Below the pieces are notes generated by a model. The model was not told the origin of the DNA, searched no databases, and worked only from the letters and a program-made list of their open reading frames with translations. Shown in pieces: positions 12,622 through 26,939 of a stretch of 64,000 nucleotides of DNA. Positions within the stretch are counted from its first letter, which is position 1, and each line of letters begins with the position of its first letter. Both the position numbers and the translations under genes were made by a program. Source of the DNA: Daphnia pulex (lineage: Eukaryota; Arthropoda; Branchiopoda; Diplostraca; Daphniidae). The DNA is taken from the NCBI RefSeq assembly GCF_021134715.1, contig NC_060020.1, positions 5,084,001-5,148,000 on the forward strand, written 5' to 3'.

Positions 12622-15529
12622 CGCGGCGTAATACTAGCGGATGATTTTCCAGTAACTCAGACAAGTTGAGGGTTTCTCGTTGACGAGTACATCTTGACTG
12701 TACTCGTCGGTCAGCCTAAATCAGCCAAGATGGAGAATGAAAAAGAAGCACTGAATTTTAACTGGACTGAATCGCCTTCACGCTGCGCAGAGAAAACAAA
12801 TGTCCACCACTAGTTAGCAACACGTCCTTTCACACTGGTGACAGACGATGTTTTGCGTCACCAACGATCGAGTTTGGCCGAGAGAGATCCAAAAGAAAAA
12901 AAAAAGACCCGTTCACTCAACAACGGGAAAACTCGGTCAAAAGCTCTCGTAATTTTCTTTTGAGGGCCAATCAATGAAAGAGAAGAAGGAAGAAAATGAT
13001 TGAACAGTCAGTTTTGGGCAGTCAGGGCCTCGGCCCACTATATGGTGGTGCAGTAGCTTTTTATCTAACTGACGGGCTGAAGTAACCTCGGAGTTAAACT
13101 CGAATAAAGAATAGAAAATGAAACCGGTGCAGTCGAGACGGACCAAAAAATTTCGCCTCGTCGGATGAAGAAAACAAAAACAAACTTCGAAAAAGACTTT
13201 CGCTCGTCACACGCCGCCAGCACTCTCTTTTATTCTCGATCAAAACAACAGCAACCGCTACGGGCAACAACGGGACGCAAAAAAGAAACAGAGGCTGCTG
13301 GGATGATGACGTCAAAAAATGCCCTTTTTAACATACGATGCTATGATATGGCGAATAAGGGGGGAGACTTCCAAAACTAACAAACTAGATTAAGGTTGTT
13401 TCGTTTCTTCTCGTTTCATCGGAATGGCGTCTGTCTGATTCTACACCAAACACGTCTTTCGTAGGCCACTGCTTTTTCGATCGAAAACGACAAATCACAT
13501 ATTGAGAATAGACGTGAACATATTTTCCAAGTCTCCAAAATAAATGTCGAAGCTCCTTTGATGGTCGTCTGGTTGACACTTGATACTGCAAATTCTTTTC
13601 TTTTGTATGCCCCAAGGAATTTATACTAAAATAGCAAGCACTCCACCCACCATTTTTTTTTTAAATCTCGTTCAACAGATGACTAGCACGCGCCTCACGC
13701 ACATACAAAAACACGACATTAAATTAAATGAACGTCTGCAGCAAGAACGTCTTTCAAACAAACTGTCGCAGTGAAATTCGTAACTACGCCACAAATGAGA
13801 ATGGCAAGAACTTTGACGAACGTGTAGGGATATTCTCGAGGGCGTTTACTAAGGAATAGGTCGGATTTTCTCAATGCCAGTAGTGGGTCGCTAGTAGTCA
13901 CGAGTTGGAAGGAGAAGGAGAAACAAAAAAAAAAACAAGATTATGCTGCCAACATAACAACAGAGACTTCAACTGATGAATGGTTTTATCGTTGGTGTAG
14001 TGTCGAGTTTCTGTCTGTGTCGTTCGTTGTTTCTCGCCCAGAGGTTTTTCACGAGGGAGTGTTTATTTCCCACAGCATTCGGCCGCACGAAAGCATCCAA
14101 ACCCCAGGGTCGATACCAACTTTCGTGAAAAGAGCAACGCCAAATTCATTCTCGTGGATAACTTACGTTTGGGCAACCTGGTGGCTTTTACTCTCAAGTG
14201 AGCCGATAACATATCTAACCTACACTTCACAGAAGTGTACACTGTAGTCAGATAAAAACAAAGATTCACTTGTGACTAAAATTTCGTCAATCAAAGTGAT
14301 AGTTTTGCTGTGTGTAAGAAAATGAGTCGACGTGCAGCCTGCCAAAAGTCAGAACGCCACCGTAAATTGAAGGGCGTGAGAAGACCCAGCAGATGAATAG
14401 AATCTGCTAGCTTCAGTTGGATTTCTCTCAGTCATTCAACTCACAATCATACAGACTTTTAAGATTAGAGTGAAAGAGAAAACGTGGTATGACTCATAAT
14501 AACTCTAATCCACCGTCATTCAACAGGTCGTTGGCAACACTGAATTTCTTCTTCGTCGGTTTTGAATGGATCGACCGTAGCTATCGAGAATTACCACCAC
14601 CACGAGACCCATTTCTCACAATAAATGCTGCGGTGGCGTATCATCATGTAGGTAGCATATTCAATGAAGGAAAGGGACAAGAACAAAACAAAAATGGCTT
14701 ACCTTCGTAGGGACACGAGTGCCTTTACAAACGTGGCTTATATCCGACACGACGACGACGTTGGCTTTTCTTTTCAACTAGGCCAGGGACTGACACTGAA
14801 CAGAGTGATTCGATGTTTTCGTTCCTAGGCAATTTCGACTGATCACAGATGATATGTTACAAAATACGTCTTGAAAAGAAAATCTGAAGAAGAACCACAT
14901 GGCCACATGCAACCAACTACGTCCACAGGCATTTGTGGACTGGTCTGTCAGTACACGTCTGCTAGCCTGTTGCAGTCGTATTTTTTTTCTTTCTCCGATG
15001 ACGTCATCTGTTTTGTGACGTAGGTACATTTTACCCGCAGCTATCTAATATCAACAAAGGATGCAACATATCTAATATATTTATTTATATTACGGGAGAG
15101 ACCCACACAAGTTTATCTCGGTAAAGTAAAAGCTGTGATATGGGGCTAATAAGCTTCAGAAAATACAACAGGTAAAACGCACGATGGAAAAGTTTAAGAG
15201 CGGAAGTTCAGCAGCTCTTTAGAGGGGACAAAATTTGAACTTTAAGCCTATTTGAGACAGTCTCATCTGACGTGCATCACGTTCAGTAATCAGTATAGTG
15301 CCCACAGATCCTGCTGGCCACCTATCTAATTCGTCAAACAATCAGCACATTTTATAGTTGAAAGGGATGTAAGTGCTGGTTGTCAGCAACCGATATGAGC
15401 AGTCCAGCGATTCTCACCAATACAGCTTTTAAAATGCAAAAAGGAAACACACTTTAAAACGGGAAGATAAGAGCTCAGTTTATTTCAAAGAGGAAGATGA
15501 TGGGTACGTCGTTACTCTACCGCAACTGG
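12622..15529. other. Intergenic: upstream of IP3K, downstream of FNTB
   Basis: Contains the presumed long-isoform promoter of IP3K just right of 12621, then AT- and homopolymer-rich DNA. Open frames here are short, with no family resemblance. I see nothing else supportable. Confidence 0.6.
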
Positions 15530-17507
15530 TCAAATCCTTAAAGGCTGCGAGTTAAAATAGTTCAGTGCACTCATCACAGCATTCACACCCAGATTATAGA
15601 TGGGATGGGTCAAAGCCTATAAAAAAAGAAACCATTTAGCTTAATTCATATTCAAAATGTTTATTAATTTTTGTTTTGTTTTTGTTTTCTTAATTACCAG
15701 TTCGTTGGTTGGGCTACCTACGATGGATGACTTTCCAGAGCCGCTTACATGCTGTGCTATGGAAAGACCACTTAATCCATAACAAGTGTGATAGAAATCA
15801 CGAGGTCTATAAATTACGTTTAGATGTTAGATTCGTAAGAATAATAAAAATGTTCAAGTAATTTCACATAGCGGTTCAAGTTGCAATGCGAAAACATTTG
15901 TTCCAACTATTACCGCCCAGGTTTGTCGAGAAGTCCGCCGAACGGGTGTTGACAACACACGAGCAAATACTCCTGAAGAGCTTCTTGGTTAAAGAGCCAT
16001 CTCTTGGCATCTAACGCTTCGCTATATTGATCTTTGGTGAATGTACAATTAGGTCATTATCAATCACAAAAGTAAAAGGTAATAACCTACCCGATTTCGC
16101 TAACAGGAAATGCAACAAAGGGAAAAGTGCACCTTGCCAGAATGAGTAGCAGCCATCCACCAGTTTATTTGTTCTTCCTTGAAAACCCCCTTCAAATTTC
16201 ATTTGCCGATTGCAAGCCCATCTCTAAAATAAAAACAAAAACACTTAACCACAAATAACCTTAATAAACGTATATAATTTTTCTTTTTTACCAATAAACA
16301 TCTTACGTTACATTTGCTTTCTTGGCCTAGAAGTGTAAGTGCAGCTAGAGCGCAAAATGTATAACCTGTGGTGAATGAGAATAAATATAATTTTTGTCAA
16401 CTTGTTTTTTGTTGCCTATTAACCTCCATGTGCTTCCTGATTTGGAGTTCCAGCAAAACCCCCTTCATATGTCTGGCATTTCAGAATCCATTCACTGGTA
16501 CCACTGAAAAGTTTCTGATCTACAATGCCTGTTAACTTGGCTACAACAACTGCACAGTATGTTCCTCTGACGTCCACTTCACCCCCAACATGCAAAGCAA
16601 ATGCCCCTTCCTCATTTCTGCAGTTCATTAAGAAATTATATAAATTTGTCCTGTAAGTGGAATAATATAAAATTAAATATCATAAATTGTGTTAGGCATT
16701 CCAAGAGTTATGCAACCTGTTGATTATTTTGAATGCTTCTTCGGACTGAAGGATAACGAGGGCATTAACTGCTGCATATGTAGGTGCTAGATGTGAATAT
16801 TGAAAAGGTCCGCCACCAAATCCCCCTGTTGGGTTCTGACATCTGCCAGTGCAAAGATTAATTATGATAAACTATGATCTTATTTAAATATGAAAAAAAT
16901 AATATTACAAATTTAAAAATGAGATCACAGCATTTTTTGTTTCATCTGGTAATGGAACTTCTAGAAGTTCTAATGAATGAAGGTTCCAGTAGCAGACCCA
17001 TGTTCTGCTTGCATCTAAACACTGTTTAAAAGAAATTCAACATGTATGTATATTTAACAAAACACAAACATATGAGCTCTATAGGACTACCTCATAAGAT
17101 GCTGAAAGTTTGCTGAGGCCATGTCTGACAAAATCAACAATCTGAAGTCGGTTTAGCCTGGGTAAAGTGGTATCTATCTCATGATTTTCTAAAAAGGTTT
17201 CCAATATATGTTCGATAGTGGATTCAACTTTCACCTGCAAATACAGCACATTAAAAATAAATACCGTTTTACAAATACCACACAGTTGTTAAGGAGAAAC
17301 ACAACAAAAGCATTCTAATTTTCACATGTTAGTAAAGTTAAGTTGAAGCACCAGGTGCCAGAATCACTCAACCTGTTCATCACTTGTAACGGTGGGGTTT
17401 CCTTCAACATCTAGGTGAATACGAGGCGTACATAATTCTATAAATTGGTGAGTTATTTCCAATGGTTCAGTTTGAAGAGAATTGGCAGAGATTGAAAATG
17501 AAGTCAT
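15530..17507 (-). CDS. FNTB: Protein farnesyltransferase subunit beta
   Basis: Catalytic subunit of the zinc enzyme that attaches farnesyl to CaaX proteins such as Ras and lamins; works as a heterodimer with the alpha subunit in the cytosol. Ten exons (17507-17373, 17234-17091, 17021-16909, 16842-16717, 16650-16424, 16365-16307, 16223-16091, 16031-15914, 15806-15698, 15616-15530) join in phase to 416 residues, close to animal orthologues. Seen in order: the CLDASRTWVCYW start of the alpha-alpha barrel, repeated GGF/GGG motifs (NPTGGFGGGP, HVGGEVDVRGTYC, YEGGFAGTPNQEAHGGYTFC, FEGGFQGRTNKLVDGCYSFWQ), then FYHTCYGLSGLS. Asp and Cys in VDGCYSFW and His in FYHTCY are the three zinc ligands, all present. 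It is tandem with ATG2, 455 bases from the ATG2 stop. Confidence 0.96.
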
Positions 17508-17605
17508 TTTTCAATTTTTCAGTTCAGAAGTTATAAAAAAACGAGGAAATAAACAAAAGCCATCTAGTTAGAGAAACTGAACCATTGTGCACATCACTGA
17601 CTGGA

Positions 17606-17619
17606 GCGCCATCTAGTGA
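17606..17619 (-). promoter_or_regulatory. CTCF-like motif upstream of FNTB
   Basis: Minus strand reads TCACTAGATGGCGC, close to the insect CTCF core (CCACYAGRTGGCGC). It lies about 100 bases upstream of the FNTB start codon, in the gap before the ATG2 stop. Motif match only. Confidence 0.5.
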
Positions 17620-17962
17620 AATAAAAGGGTTGCCTCTGTTTTCTAGATTTTTTCAATTTGAGTTCTGGGGTAGGGTTGATAAAAATCGTGATCTTGAACG
17701 AACCTAGTGTAAAAAAAATAACGAAAACTTTTTTTAAAATTTATTTTCATTTTTTTAAATTACATAAACGAAAACTATCGGAAGAAGAGTATGGAAATCA
17801 ATGTATATTTTCTGACGTTATACCATAGCGTTCGACAATTATGGAAAAATTTTAACTAAACGTATAAAAGCGATCATTGAAAGTAGACCAAAAAATGTTA
17901 AGGGAAAAAAGGCAGCAGCTGCTATTGCAGATCGCAACAAGGCTGAGTTTTAGATACAGTTT

Positions 17963-20900
17963 TCAATCGTCTTGTCTCCATTTGTCACTGGCTTCCTTGC
18001 GCGTGTCGGGCATTAACTGGCTTTGAACGCCACCAATCACATTGAAAGTGGCTTCAGTTGCTAAAATTATCGGCTTGACTACAATGGGAGGAATTTGTCG
18101 TAAAACACCACCTACGGCTCCTGTCATACCTTTTTGCTCGGCTTCTTCGTTAGCGACACGGACTAAAGTTTGAGCGGTTTCTCCCAAACCCTATATTTGT
18201 AAAATGTTAATTATAGATTTCAAGTCAATTTCGTACCCTCTCAAAATAATTACTTCTCTAACGACTTGGTAAGCTTTTGCTACTCCATCGCGGATGTCTA
18301 CGGGCTGGACTTGTCGACGACGGCGTCCTCGGGATCCCGTTCGAGTTCTCCTTACACTTGGGCCAGGCGAAACTACGTCGTATGCCGTTTCTGCAGCGCT
18401 CTGTTTCATTATGTTATAATAAAATTATGAAATATTTGTGTTTTTTTTATTTCAGTTGTTTGTAATAATACACACCTGTAATGTCTGTACCAGCCGAGAA
18501 GTCAATTCCAAAATTGCCAACGCAGCCGAGGTACTAAATGCATTAGCACCGCGCTGCAGTCCACGTACGATTCGGCCATCTTTTTGAAATTGTTCGATTG
18601 GTAACCAAAAGAGATCGCGGACTCCTTGAACTAAAGGTTGGAATGTCAAGAATTGGTAGCAGATTAATTTTTTTACGTTTGAGAAATGTATCAAATGCTT
18701 ACCTAATTGAACTATTGAATGCATCGGTCCCACACCAGCCATCACAGAGGGTAGTTGATTCTTTTTTATGTCCATTAGCCACTCATTAAGTGCATATGCA
18801 ATCAGCTTATGAGCACCTAAAAGCCTACATTTCACAACACATTTCATTAAATACTTTTAAATCTATGAAATAAAAAATGAAAAAACAAATCTCACCCATG
18901 ACGATGGGAAAGTCGTTTAAGAGTCAACTGCGAACAATTCAATTGTCCAAGCCCGACCAAAAGTCCAGAAAAAGACGGACCTTGGCTAAGATCAACCCCT
19001 TTGCCGTGATAGTCAAAACGAATCAAAACGTCGGGGGAAAAGATAAACGATCTAAAGTATACGGGTGGGGAAACTGCTAAGTCGCTGCTGTCGGCACTAC
19101 TAATTGAATCTGGTTGATTCGGAAAGTCTCGGCTACCCATAGTTGGTGAAATAACTTCGCCTGCTACACCCATCACGGGAACTGCAGTAGGTGTATTCAT
19201 GGAGGATTTCCCCCCTTCTTCTTCTAACATAAAAAATGAAATGATAGAAATAATCCTAAAATAATTACAAATAAAAATGTAAAGAACGAACCTTCACTAT
19301 GGCCTCCTGCTTCGGACAAGGCAGAGGAAAATTCACTCATAAAAGTAAGCGTGTCTTGATCTATATGTAGGCGTAGAGGTAAAATAGAGACCTGTAAGGA
19401 GACCAACGAAAATTTCTTTAAGCATTTCTTCTTTAAACAAACATTATAGAAGAGCTTGATTCGATTACTTTTAAACAGCACTCCAAAGCCGGAAGATGCA
19501 AATCAGGTCTAACATGTAACGCTTTAATCAGAACCATATTAGCATGAGCTTGTCGGGGTCGAGCCTCACAGCAGTATTGATACAAAAATTTGTTGATATG
19601 TGATTCGGCTAGGCGATCCCTGATTTCTATATCACCAATTGTCAGGACTTGACGAGAAGCTTGGAAAGTATCCTCAGGGTATACCTCGTGTATGAAGCGA
19701 ACCTGTTAAATAACGATTAATTTGAAATTAATATTACACGGTATATGGTGTATTTACTGTATACCTTATTCATTTGGAGCTCTAATTTGACATCCTGTTG
19801 TCTGTTACAACCTCCTGTATGGTTCTGAAGCCTACGTCCACCACTACTGGAGCTCCCAGCTAAGTGGGATTTATTTTCAGTTGATGGTCGAATTTTCACT
19901 TGTTCCTGACTGTCTTTTGAAAAACTAACAGTTCGATGAAACTTGTTTTTGCTGCAGAAAAACCACAATAAAATAAGATTACTGTTAAAGTTAAAATAAA
20001 GTAAAAGAATAAAATTAAAAACCTTGAACTAGGAAATGAAGTAGATGATAATTTTGGGAAATCTTGACCACCAAAGACTTCCCAAATCACAGTCATTTCC
20101 CCCAAGGTGTAGCGCATGACCGGGACAGGAAAATTTTTTGGAGCTTTAAGAACATCAGTTTTTCCAATAGGAGGCGCAAAGTGTCCCTCGACAACTTGAA
20201 CTGGATCTGACGTTAACTGACGAATTTGGGGTTCACCTCCACGAGGCTACAACAAAAGAGAAAGAAAAGAAAAATGTTAAAATACAAATAAAATTATTAC
20301 GGGAAAAAAATGACTGACCGTAAAGCCGATGCCAGGATCATTTTCCAAGATGCAAAATTCTTCTTCTAATTTCGGACAATCGTCGCACGCAGGATCAAGA
20401 GCATCGTCCATAAGTTGCTGATCTATTTCCTTGTGCCAAATTCCGCAGGGTTCGCTTTGATCGTCAACAACATTCTCCTTCTTAATAGGAGCTCGATTCT
20501 CATCCGGAAAGAAGAACACTTCAGTCGTATTGGAAACCAAATGTTCTTTTGGTGATACTTTCTGAGGCCGCTGATGCTGGACAGGACTTGAATCTTGCAT
20601 TGCTTCGGCCATCAGATCATTGACTTGTGCTTCTACTTCCTGTCCATGAAGAGATGACAGAGAACCCCCTACTGCACTATTCAACCCACTTCTCATCAAA
20701 CCACTTTCACTCGAGTCTTCCGACATGGCGATTCCTTTTTCATCGAAATCCCCGTCATCAGCCAAATATGTTATTAGATCGAGTAACAGGCGACAAGAAT
20801 CAGCGCAAGTCCTTAAACGTACTACATTTAAAGATGCTTGTAGTTCAACAAAAGGACTTTTGATTTCGCCGATTTCAATTTTGTTTTTTGACGAGGTTTC

Positions 20901-23900
20901 CGTAGGTTGTTGTTTTTCGCGTATTCTTAAAGACAACTCGATCAGGTCAATATCTAAGACGCAGACGTAGTCTCGCCGAAGATTTACCGTTCCGTAGCTT
21001 ACACGATTTGACAAATATAAGGCGGCATCTTCCATAACGAAACGTAGCACCGAAGAGTTGGTTTGAGCCATGATGTTGCTAGATACATTCAATGTCCCAA
21101 GACTAAGAAATGCTCTAGCGGGCAAATAAAGTGGCCTAAATAAAAAAATATTAAATATGAGTGAGTATTAAAATACGTGCACACACACAAAGAATTAAAT
21201 TGTAAGATAGAAACAGGAACGAAAAGACAAACAAACTACCTATAGTCGATTCCGCAGTTTGAAAGATTCAGATGAAGTTCTGTAATAACAGTAGGTGTAC
21301 GATATCCTGCTATAGGATAGTCAACAACGTCAAAGAAGTCGATAAGCTGGTTGAACCAACTCTGAGCTGGAAGACCAAATCGATGACGAAGAGTCCCTCC
21401 TTGAAGCGAGATAGCCGTTTTGAAAGTCTATTGAAATAAAATATAAAAACCCTGCACAACTTTAAATTAACAAACTAAATAAAGTAGTCTGACCTTTACG
21501 TCCTGGCGGGTATCATTATGAATCTTTAAGGCCAAAGAAAGCATCGGCCCGCTTTCTAACTGTTCACGCCCCACTTTGGTATCATTAGATGATGGGTAAA
21601 TAACCTGATCGACTCGGCTTGTTTGGTGGATTTTGGAGTTGGGTCGATTACCAACATCATCGTAAGAATTTAGAACATACCCTAAAATTTTCCATTAATC
21701 ATAACAAATTAGCGATAGATTTCATTTCAAACTATTTAAAATAATGACTAATACCATTATGAGACAGAGATGCTTTTGAAGCTTGAAAACAGACGTATCC
21801 CGTTTGAGCATCTCCTTTAAAAGCGGTCACTGAAAACAGCCTCCCGTCTTCGACTGTACACTGGACCTCTCCATGGTGAGTCATACTATCGTTGCCAAAT
21901 GAATCCTTCACAAATCGACAATTAGAAAGAACATTTTGAAAAAAAAAAAATAAATTATGAAACTTACCTTGAGTTGACAGAACAACGTTCCAGATCCTTT
22001 GCCAATATTGACTGATACACACATTTTACTTGGAGAAGATTTTGCGCATTTTTTAATGTTCCATTGATCTTGACGATTTTTCATGTAAGAAAAAGTCCCA
22101 CTTTCACCTTCATCAGACTCCGAATCCGATTCTGTGATAATATAATAGTAAGTACCGTGTTGAGACTGGAGTATAAAAATTAAATATACTATTACCGTAA
22201 GCCACTCCAGATTTGCACATAATAAACATATTAGGAATCGGGCTTTGCAAAACAGCTGAACTAAGTCCACTGAAACTGGACATGTTTTGAGTCTCATGTC
22301 CATGAGAGGCGAAATATTCAGGAGCCGATGGCTCCCACAAGCATAAATCCGTTGAAAGCCTGTTGTAGATCGTTTCAAAAAACTGTTTTGATGGCAACAG
22401 AATCGTAGCCTTCGGAATGGAAATGTCTATCTGAGTTAGACACATTTTTGAAGCTACAGCCATAAACTCCGCGATCTCTTCACTGTTGCCAGGAACCAGC
22501 AACTCATCTAGAGTCGAACCTTTATAATTCCAGATTAATTAGAAAAACATAACAGATTTCATCTTTGACGTTTTTCTAACCTTCGTCACGATGATTATGT
22601 CCTTTATGAATGCGCCGTTGTTTACTGAAAGGTGAGGGTTGGGAAGAAGTTATACCAAGTAAAGCTTCTCCTGTTGACATAGTCATGACATCGATATCTT
22701 CTTCGTTTTCGTGGTTTGTTTCATCGTGATCTTCTAGCTCAAAACCATTAGTTTGAGAAGGTCGAAGTGTAAATGTTATTCGAGGTAGGTCATAATGCCC
22801 AGCACCGTCAGCTATATCAACGTCGTCCCCATCTTGAGCAGTAGCTTGCAAAAAGTTTATGGTTTCTTGGCCCGCTTTTTCTTGGTAGCTACCAAGTGCT
22901 TCTTTGCAGACAAGGTGGAAAGTTGTAATTGTTTCGTTGGGAACGAATGTAGAGTTTAAAACTACTTCATAGAGAGCAAAGGATAAAATATCGGGACGAA
23001 GACACCTTCGCCACCAAGGGTTCCGCTGCATATCATGGACAGGCCGCAAATCCGGAATAGGGAACCTAAAGAATTCGACCAATTTAATAGTTGTTTTTAT
23101 TTCTATTCAACCTTGTTTTTCAACTATTTAATTACCTCAACTTAACATTAATTTTGGGTGATGACACACTGAAGTATGTCTGACAAAGTGAATCATTGTC
23201 TAAGATGGCATCAACGCTGGGATGCTTCTCCTTTGCCGAACATAATAATCAGATAGACCATATATTATTCATCAATAAATTTCAAAAATAAATATTTTAA
23301 GTACCTGATACATTTGATTGAACTTAGCCTTTGGACTATTCAAGAAATTCGGCCGATTTAAAAGGGCTGTAATACGATCAACTATCGACATATCGATTTC
23401 AACCTCGCACGGACTGAGGCAAATACTGTGTTTCAAATAAAAAAATTTTCGACATTGTCCAATAAATAATAGAACACGGTACAAATTTACTTGATATGCA
23501 TCTCGGGTTTGGAAGGGTTGCGAACTTTCTGTAAAATACGCCCCGGTTGATGAGAAACAAACTTCAACTGAAGGTTTGGCTTTGGTTGGATAGATCCATC
23601 CACATTCGGGAAGAAGTTGATAATCTAATTTAAAAGAGTAAGATGATAATTTAAACATATAAAATTTGGCAAAACTAGTCACTTACGGAACTGTAGTCAA
23701 TCCCACTATTAGGCACTGAAGGATTTTTTTCTAAGAGGCATTCCAAGACGTCTGCCACGGCCACGGTCAAATTAAATTCCAAAGTAGTTCCTACAGCAGA
23801 ATCCTGCTCGGTGCCAGTAATACTTATAGGGGCCAGAATAATTCTAAAGCAACCGAACATAACTGATCAATAACGAGTAAATAAAAAAAAATTGCAGTGA

Positions 23901-26189
23901 TCTTTTCTTACCGTAAATAACTTTTAGTACAGGCCGAATCAAGCTTTTCTTTAGCAACAGATAAATCTTTAATTCCAGCTCCAGCCAAACTAAATAGCCC
24001 TAGTTTTCCAAAGAAAAAATTGGCCAAAGAACGCATCTGTTCAACGGAAGAAGCTGCTAATTGGCCTGTAGTTGAACTGCAAGTGAGGATATCTTCATGA
24101 AGCAGCAGAGCTGCTAGACTTCCCATTTTAACAGAGAACCGCATTCGCACAGCTGCGTTATCCTCCGTCGCGGAGAATCCATTCTCAGACAAATCTGATC
24201 AAGCATCGAGCAGAGTAATTACGTTAGCACAAGAAAATACTTACAAGAAAACGCTGATTTTAAAAAGAGCGAACGCGCTACATAAAAAGGGCATTATACC
24301 CATGGAAATTTAAATGATACGTTACATACTGTGGAAGGTACGATTGTTAGCTTTGCAAGGTCGAGTTGAAGGAGAATCGTTACGCCCGTTGTTTTCACAT
24401 CTAAAACAAGATAAAAGATTAGGACAATCTGGCAAAAATTGCGAAAAGAAAAATATTTACTTACGATGAGCCAGTTGAAGGTCGCTGATGTTTTGATTCC
24501 ATTTGTATTTTCTCGGGGGACGATGGTTCAAAAGCATGAAACTCATCATCACTGTCATCTGTGGATGACAATAATATATAAATAACGCAATGACAATATT
24601 CTATAAAGTTAATTACGATTCCAACCTAAGTATCCAGTGGACCAGCCTTTCCTACTCAGTGATTCTCCTGGAACGTTTGTCGTACTAGTTGTTTGTTTTA
24701 TTTGTTGTTGGAGCTCGTTTTCGATCCGGCGATAGTCTGAGAGTTGCATAGGCTTTTCAGTACGTTTGCATTTGATGCTAAAAGGCGGAAGGAAAAAATT
24801 AGCGTGCTTTATTTTATTTTTATTTTATATCATTTTAATAATTCAAATTACTTAATCTCAGAAGTTGGCAGGAGCAAAGCTTGAAATATCGCATGGAATG
24901 AATGAAGTTGCCGAGGTGAAATGAATACGAGCGTTGACCCCAGTGTTACGTCTAGCTCCATCTAATATATAATCGAACTAATTAAAGTATTTGGCAAAAT
25001 CAAATATCCGACTATACCTTGGGCCCTGGCAAGGTGTCACACTGTTTGTATCGTACTGCTATTTCATGTCTGCCACTTAGTTTTCCACAAAGAATCGTAG
25101 TATCGGAAACTTTTATTTGCTCTTGAGACTTATTGCTTTGATTGGATTCTGAAAACGAATCGGAATTCGAGGCACTTTCAGAAGAAGAACAATAGCTTCT
25201 TGACTGTGTTTTTTCATTTGCGGCAAATTCATCAGAATAGATTGAAACACCTTCCAATCTCAATTTTTTAGTTGCATATGCTGATTTTTCATTGACAATT
25301 TGCTCTCCTTTAGGAATACTTTGGTCCAGTCCTGCCATATCATAGTAATCCACTCTGGGAAGCAAAACATTTACTTTTAGTTAAATTGAATGCTTTATCA
25401 ACATCTGGAGGATTTTTTCAATATTAAGACCTACTTAGCAGATACTTCAGATTATTAATTATTTACCTTTTAATATGGATTTCTATTCCAACACCTGACA
25501 GAGAGCTTTGAGGAACATGTTCCAATCTGATGACAGTGTCAATGAAGCGAACTTTAATGCGTGCTAGAACTGTTTCGAGTGTTTGGGCAAATAATTCCAG
25601 TCCCTCAAAGGAATTTTGAGATTCATCCAAAGGTTCACCTTCATTTTGCTTCAAGCACTCTTCTGCAAGCTGCATACTTGTAGTCATAATCATACTATTG
25701 ATCATAGATTCCCACATAAATGCTATCATTAAAATGAAAAGGAATTAAAATTACTAATTAAAATTTTACAACGGTTTTCAACTTCATACCATTCTTGCAT
25801 TGTTGCTTTGGATTAACAACCAAGCAAAGTCCTTTTATTTCTACAAAACTACTGTCACTGAGTAGAGCTGACCATGGAACAGACACTGATACTTCTGCTA
25901 TAGACCCATCTAAAAATTCTACTGGAAAACCTTGTTCATCACTAAGGTCATTCAATGCCTGCAAATAAAAATCAAGGGGGTGTTTACGTACAACTTTAAT
26001 TAACTTTAATTTCTTATTTACCTCTACATCAAGGTTTACATCTTTTACACAACCAGTTCCTTTGTACAGATCTACACTCAATTGATCTAATCCTAATTTT
26101 GTTTCCAAGAATCGACCAAGATAATGTTGCAGCAAATATCTGCATGCCCTTTTCTTGATAGCCTCAGACCAAGGAAAGTACCAAGGCAT
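17963..26189 (-). CDS. ATG2: Autophagy-related protein 2, bridge-type lipid transfer protein
   Basis: Moves phospholipid from ER to the growing phagophore and works with WIPI/ATG18 and ATG9. The N-terminus MPWYFPWSEAIKKRACRYLL is the chorein-type start typical of ATG2, and DLYKGTGCVKDVNL follows. The C-terminus (RQIPPIVVKPIILATEATFN, then KWRQDD) is the ATG2_C amphipathic tail. I traced 29 in-phase exons from 26189 to 17963; all junction phases close, giving 2,062 residues against about 1,940-2,080 in vertebrates. The largest exons are 21135-20319 and 23065-22581. Middle landmarks are RFPIPDLRPVHDMQRNPWW and RQVLTIGDIEIRDRLAESHI with PRQAHANM. One choice was decided by phase: the exon ending 21968 starts at 22131, not at the earlier AG near 22165. 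No frame break seen. Confidence 0.96.
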
Positions 26190-26939
26190 TTTGGATTTTG
26201 GCTAGATGCAGAATTTCTTTAAATCTTTAAAATACCAACTTCACACGCTGTTAGAATGTTTTCCCAAATAATTTTTGTTTTATTCACTGAATTAGGTTTT
26301 ACTTGAGTACATTATACACAACTTTTAAACGTATCAACTAACTCGCGAATGTACGCATTTAAGAGTGCGTATTTACAGCTGTTCGACGATTCGACCTTTG
26401 TTTATTATTTTGTTTTCCCTTTTTGTTCGTACACTTCCGTAAATCTGTAAAGATGCACCATCTAGTGATGAAAATACACAAAGAAAACGCCATCTATAGC
26501 AAGGAAGCAGAAAAATAGAATGCGTATTTCGGCCTTCAGCAGAGCCTTCAGTTCCGTTTTGTGGGTGTATAAATTTTCCAGTTAATTTCGAGGATTGTAT
26601 TTAGCTCTGGAAAGCACGGGGTACAACAACTAATGGAAGAACAATATGAGTTAACTAGGCCATTGGAAGAATTTTAATTTAATTTAATAGACTGTTCCTA
26701 TTGGTTTAGAAATAGCAACGTTGCATTGCATACACAATTTTTAGGGGCTGGGTTTGTGATTTCGTGAGCAGACGAAGAATTAGTGATTCTTCTTAGTTTA
26801 GTTCCTGCCTTGATGAATCATCTGCTTGTCAAAGTCTGAAATCTCATTCGTTTAACGAATGTGGCAATAGTTACACTACAATTATTGTTTTGCACACATA
26901 GTTTGAAAAACATTGTTGACGACCGCTCAGAATAACGAA
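26190..26939. promoter_or_regulatory. Bidirectional promoter interval ATG2 / VPS28
   Basis: 750 bases between the two divergent start codons. It holds two CTCF-like sites, 26455-26468 (gcaccatctagtga) and 26487-26500 (acgccatctatagc), both in the same orientation. No TATA box is placed convincingly for either gene. A VPS28 5'UTR and an ATG2 5'UTR must both fit here. Confidence 0.6.

Noticed and set aside
22132-22165. Extended ATG2 exon including SQHGTYYYII
   Set aside because: Starting at the AG near 22165 puts the exon out of phase with its neighbour and runs into a stop; the acceptor before 22131 is in phase.
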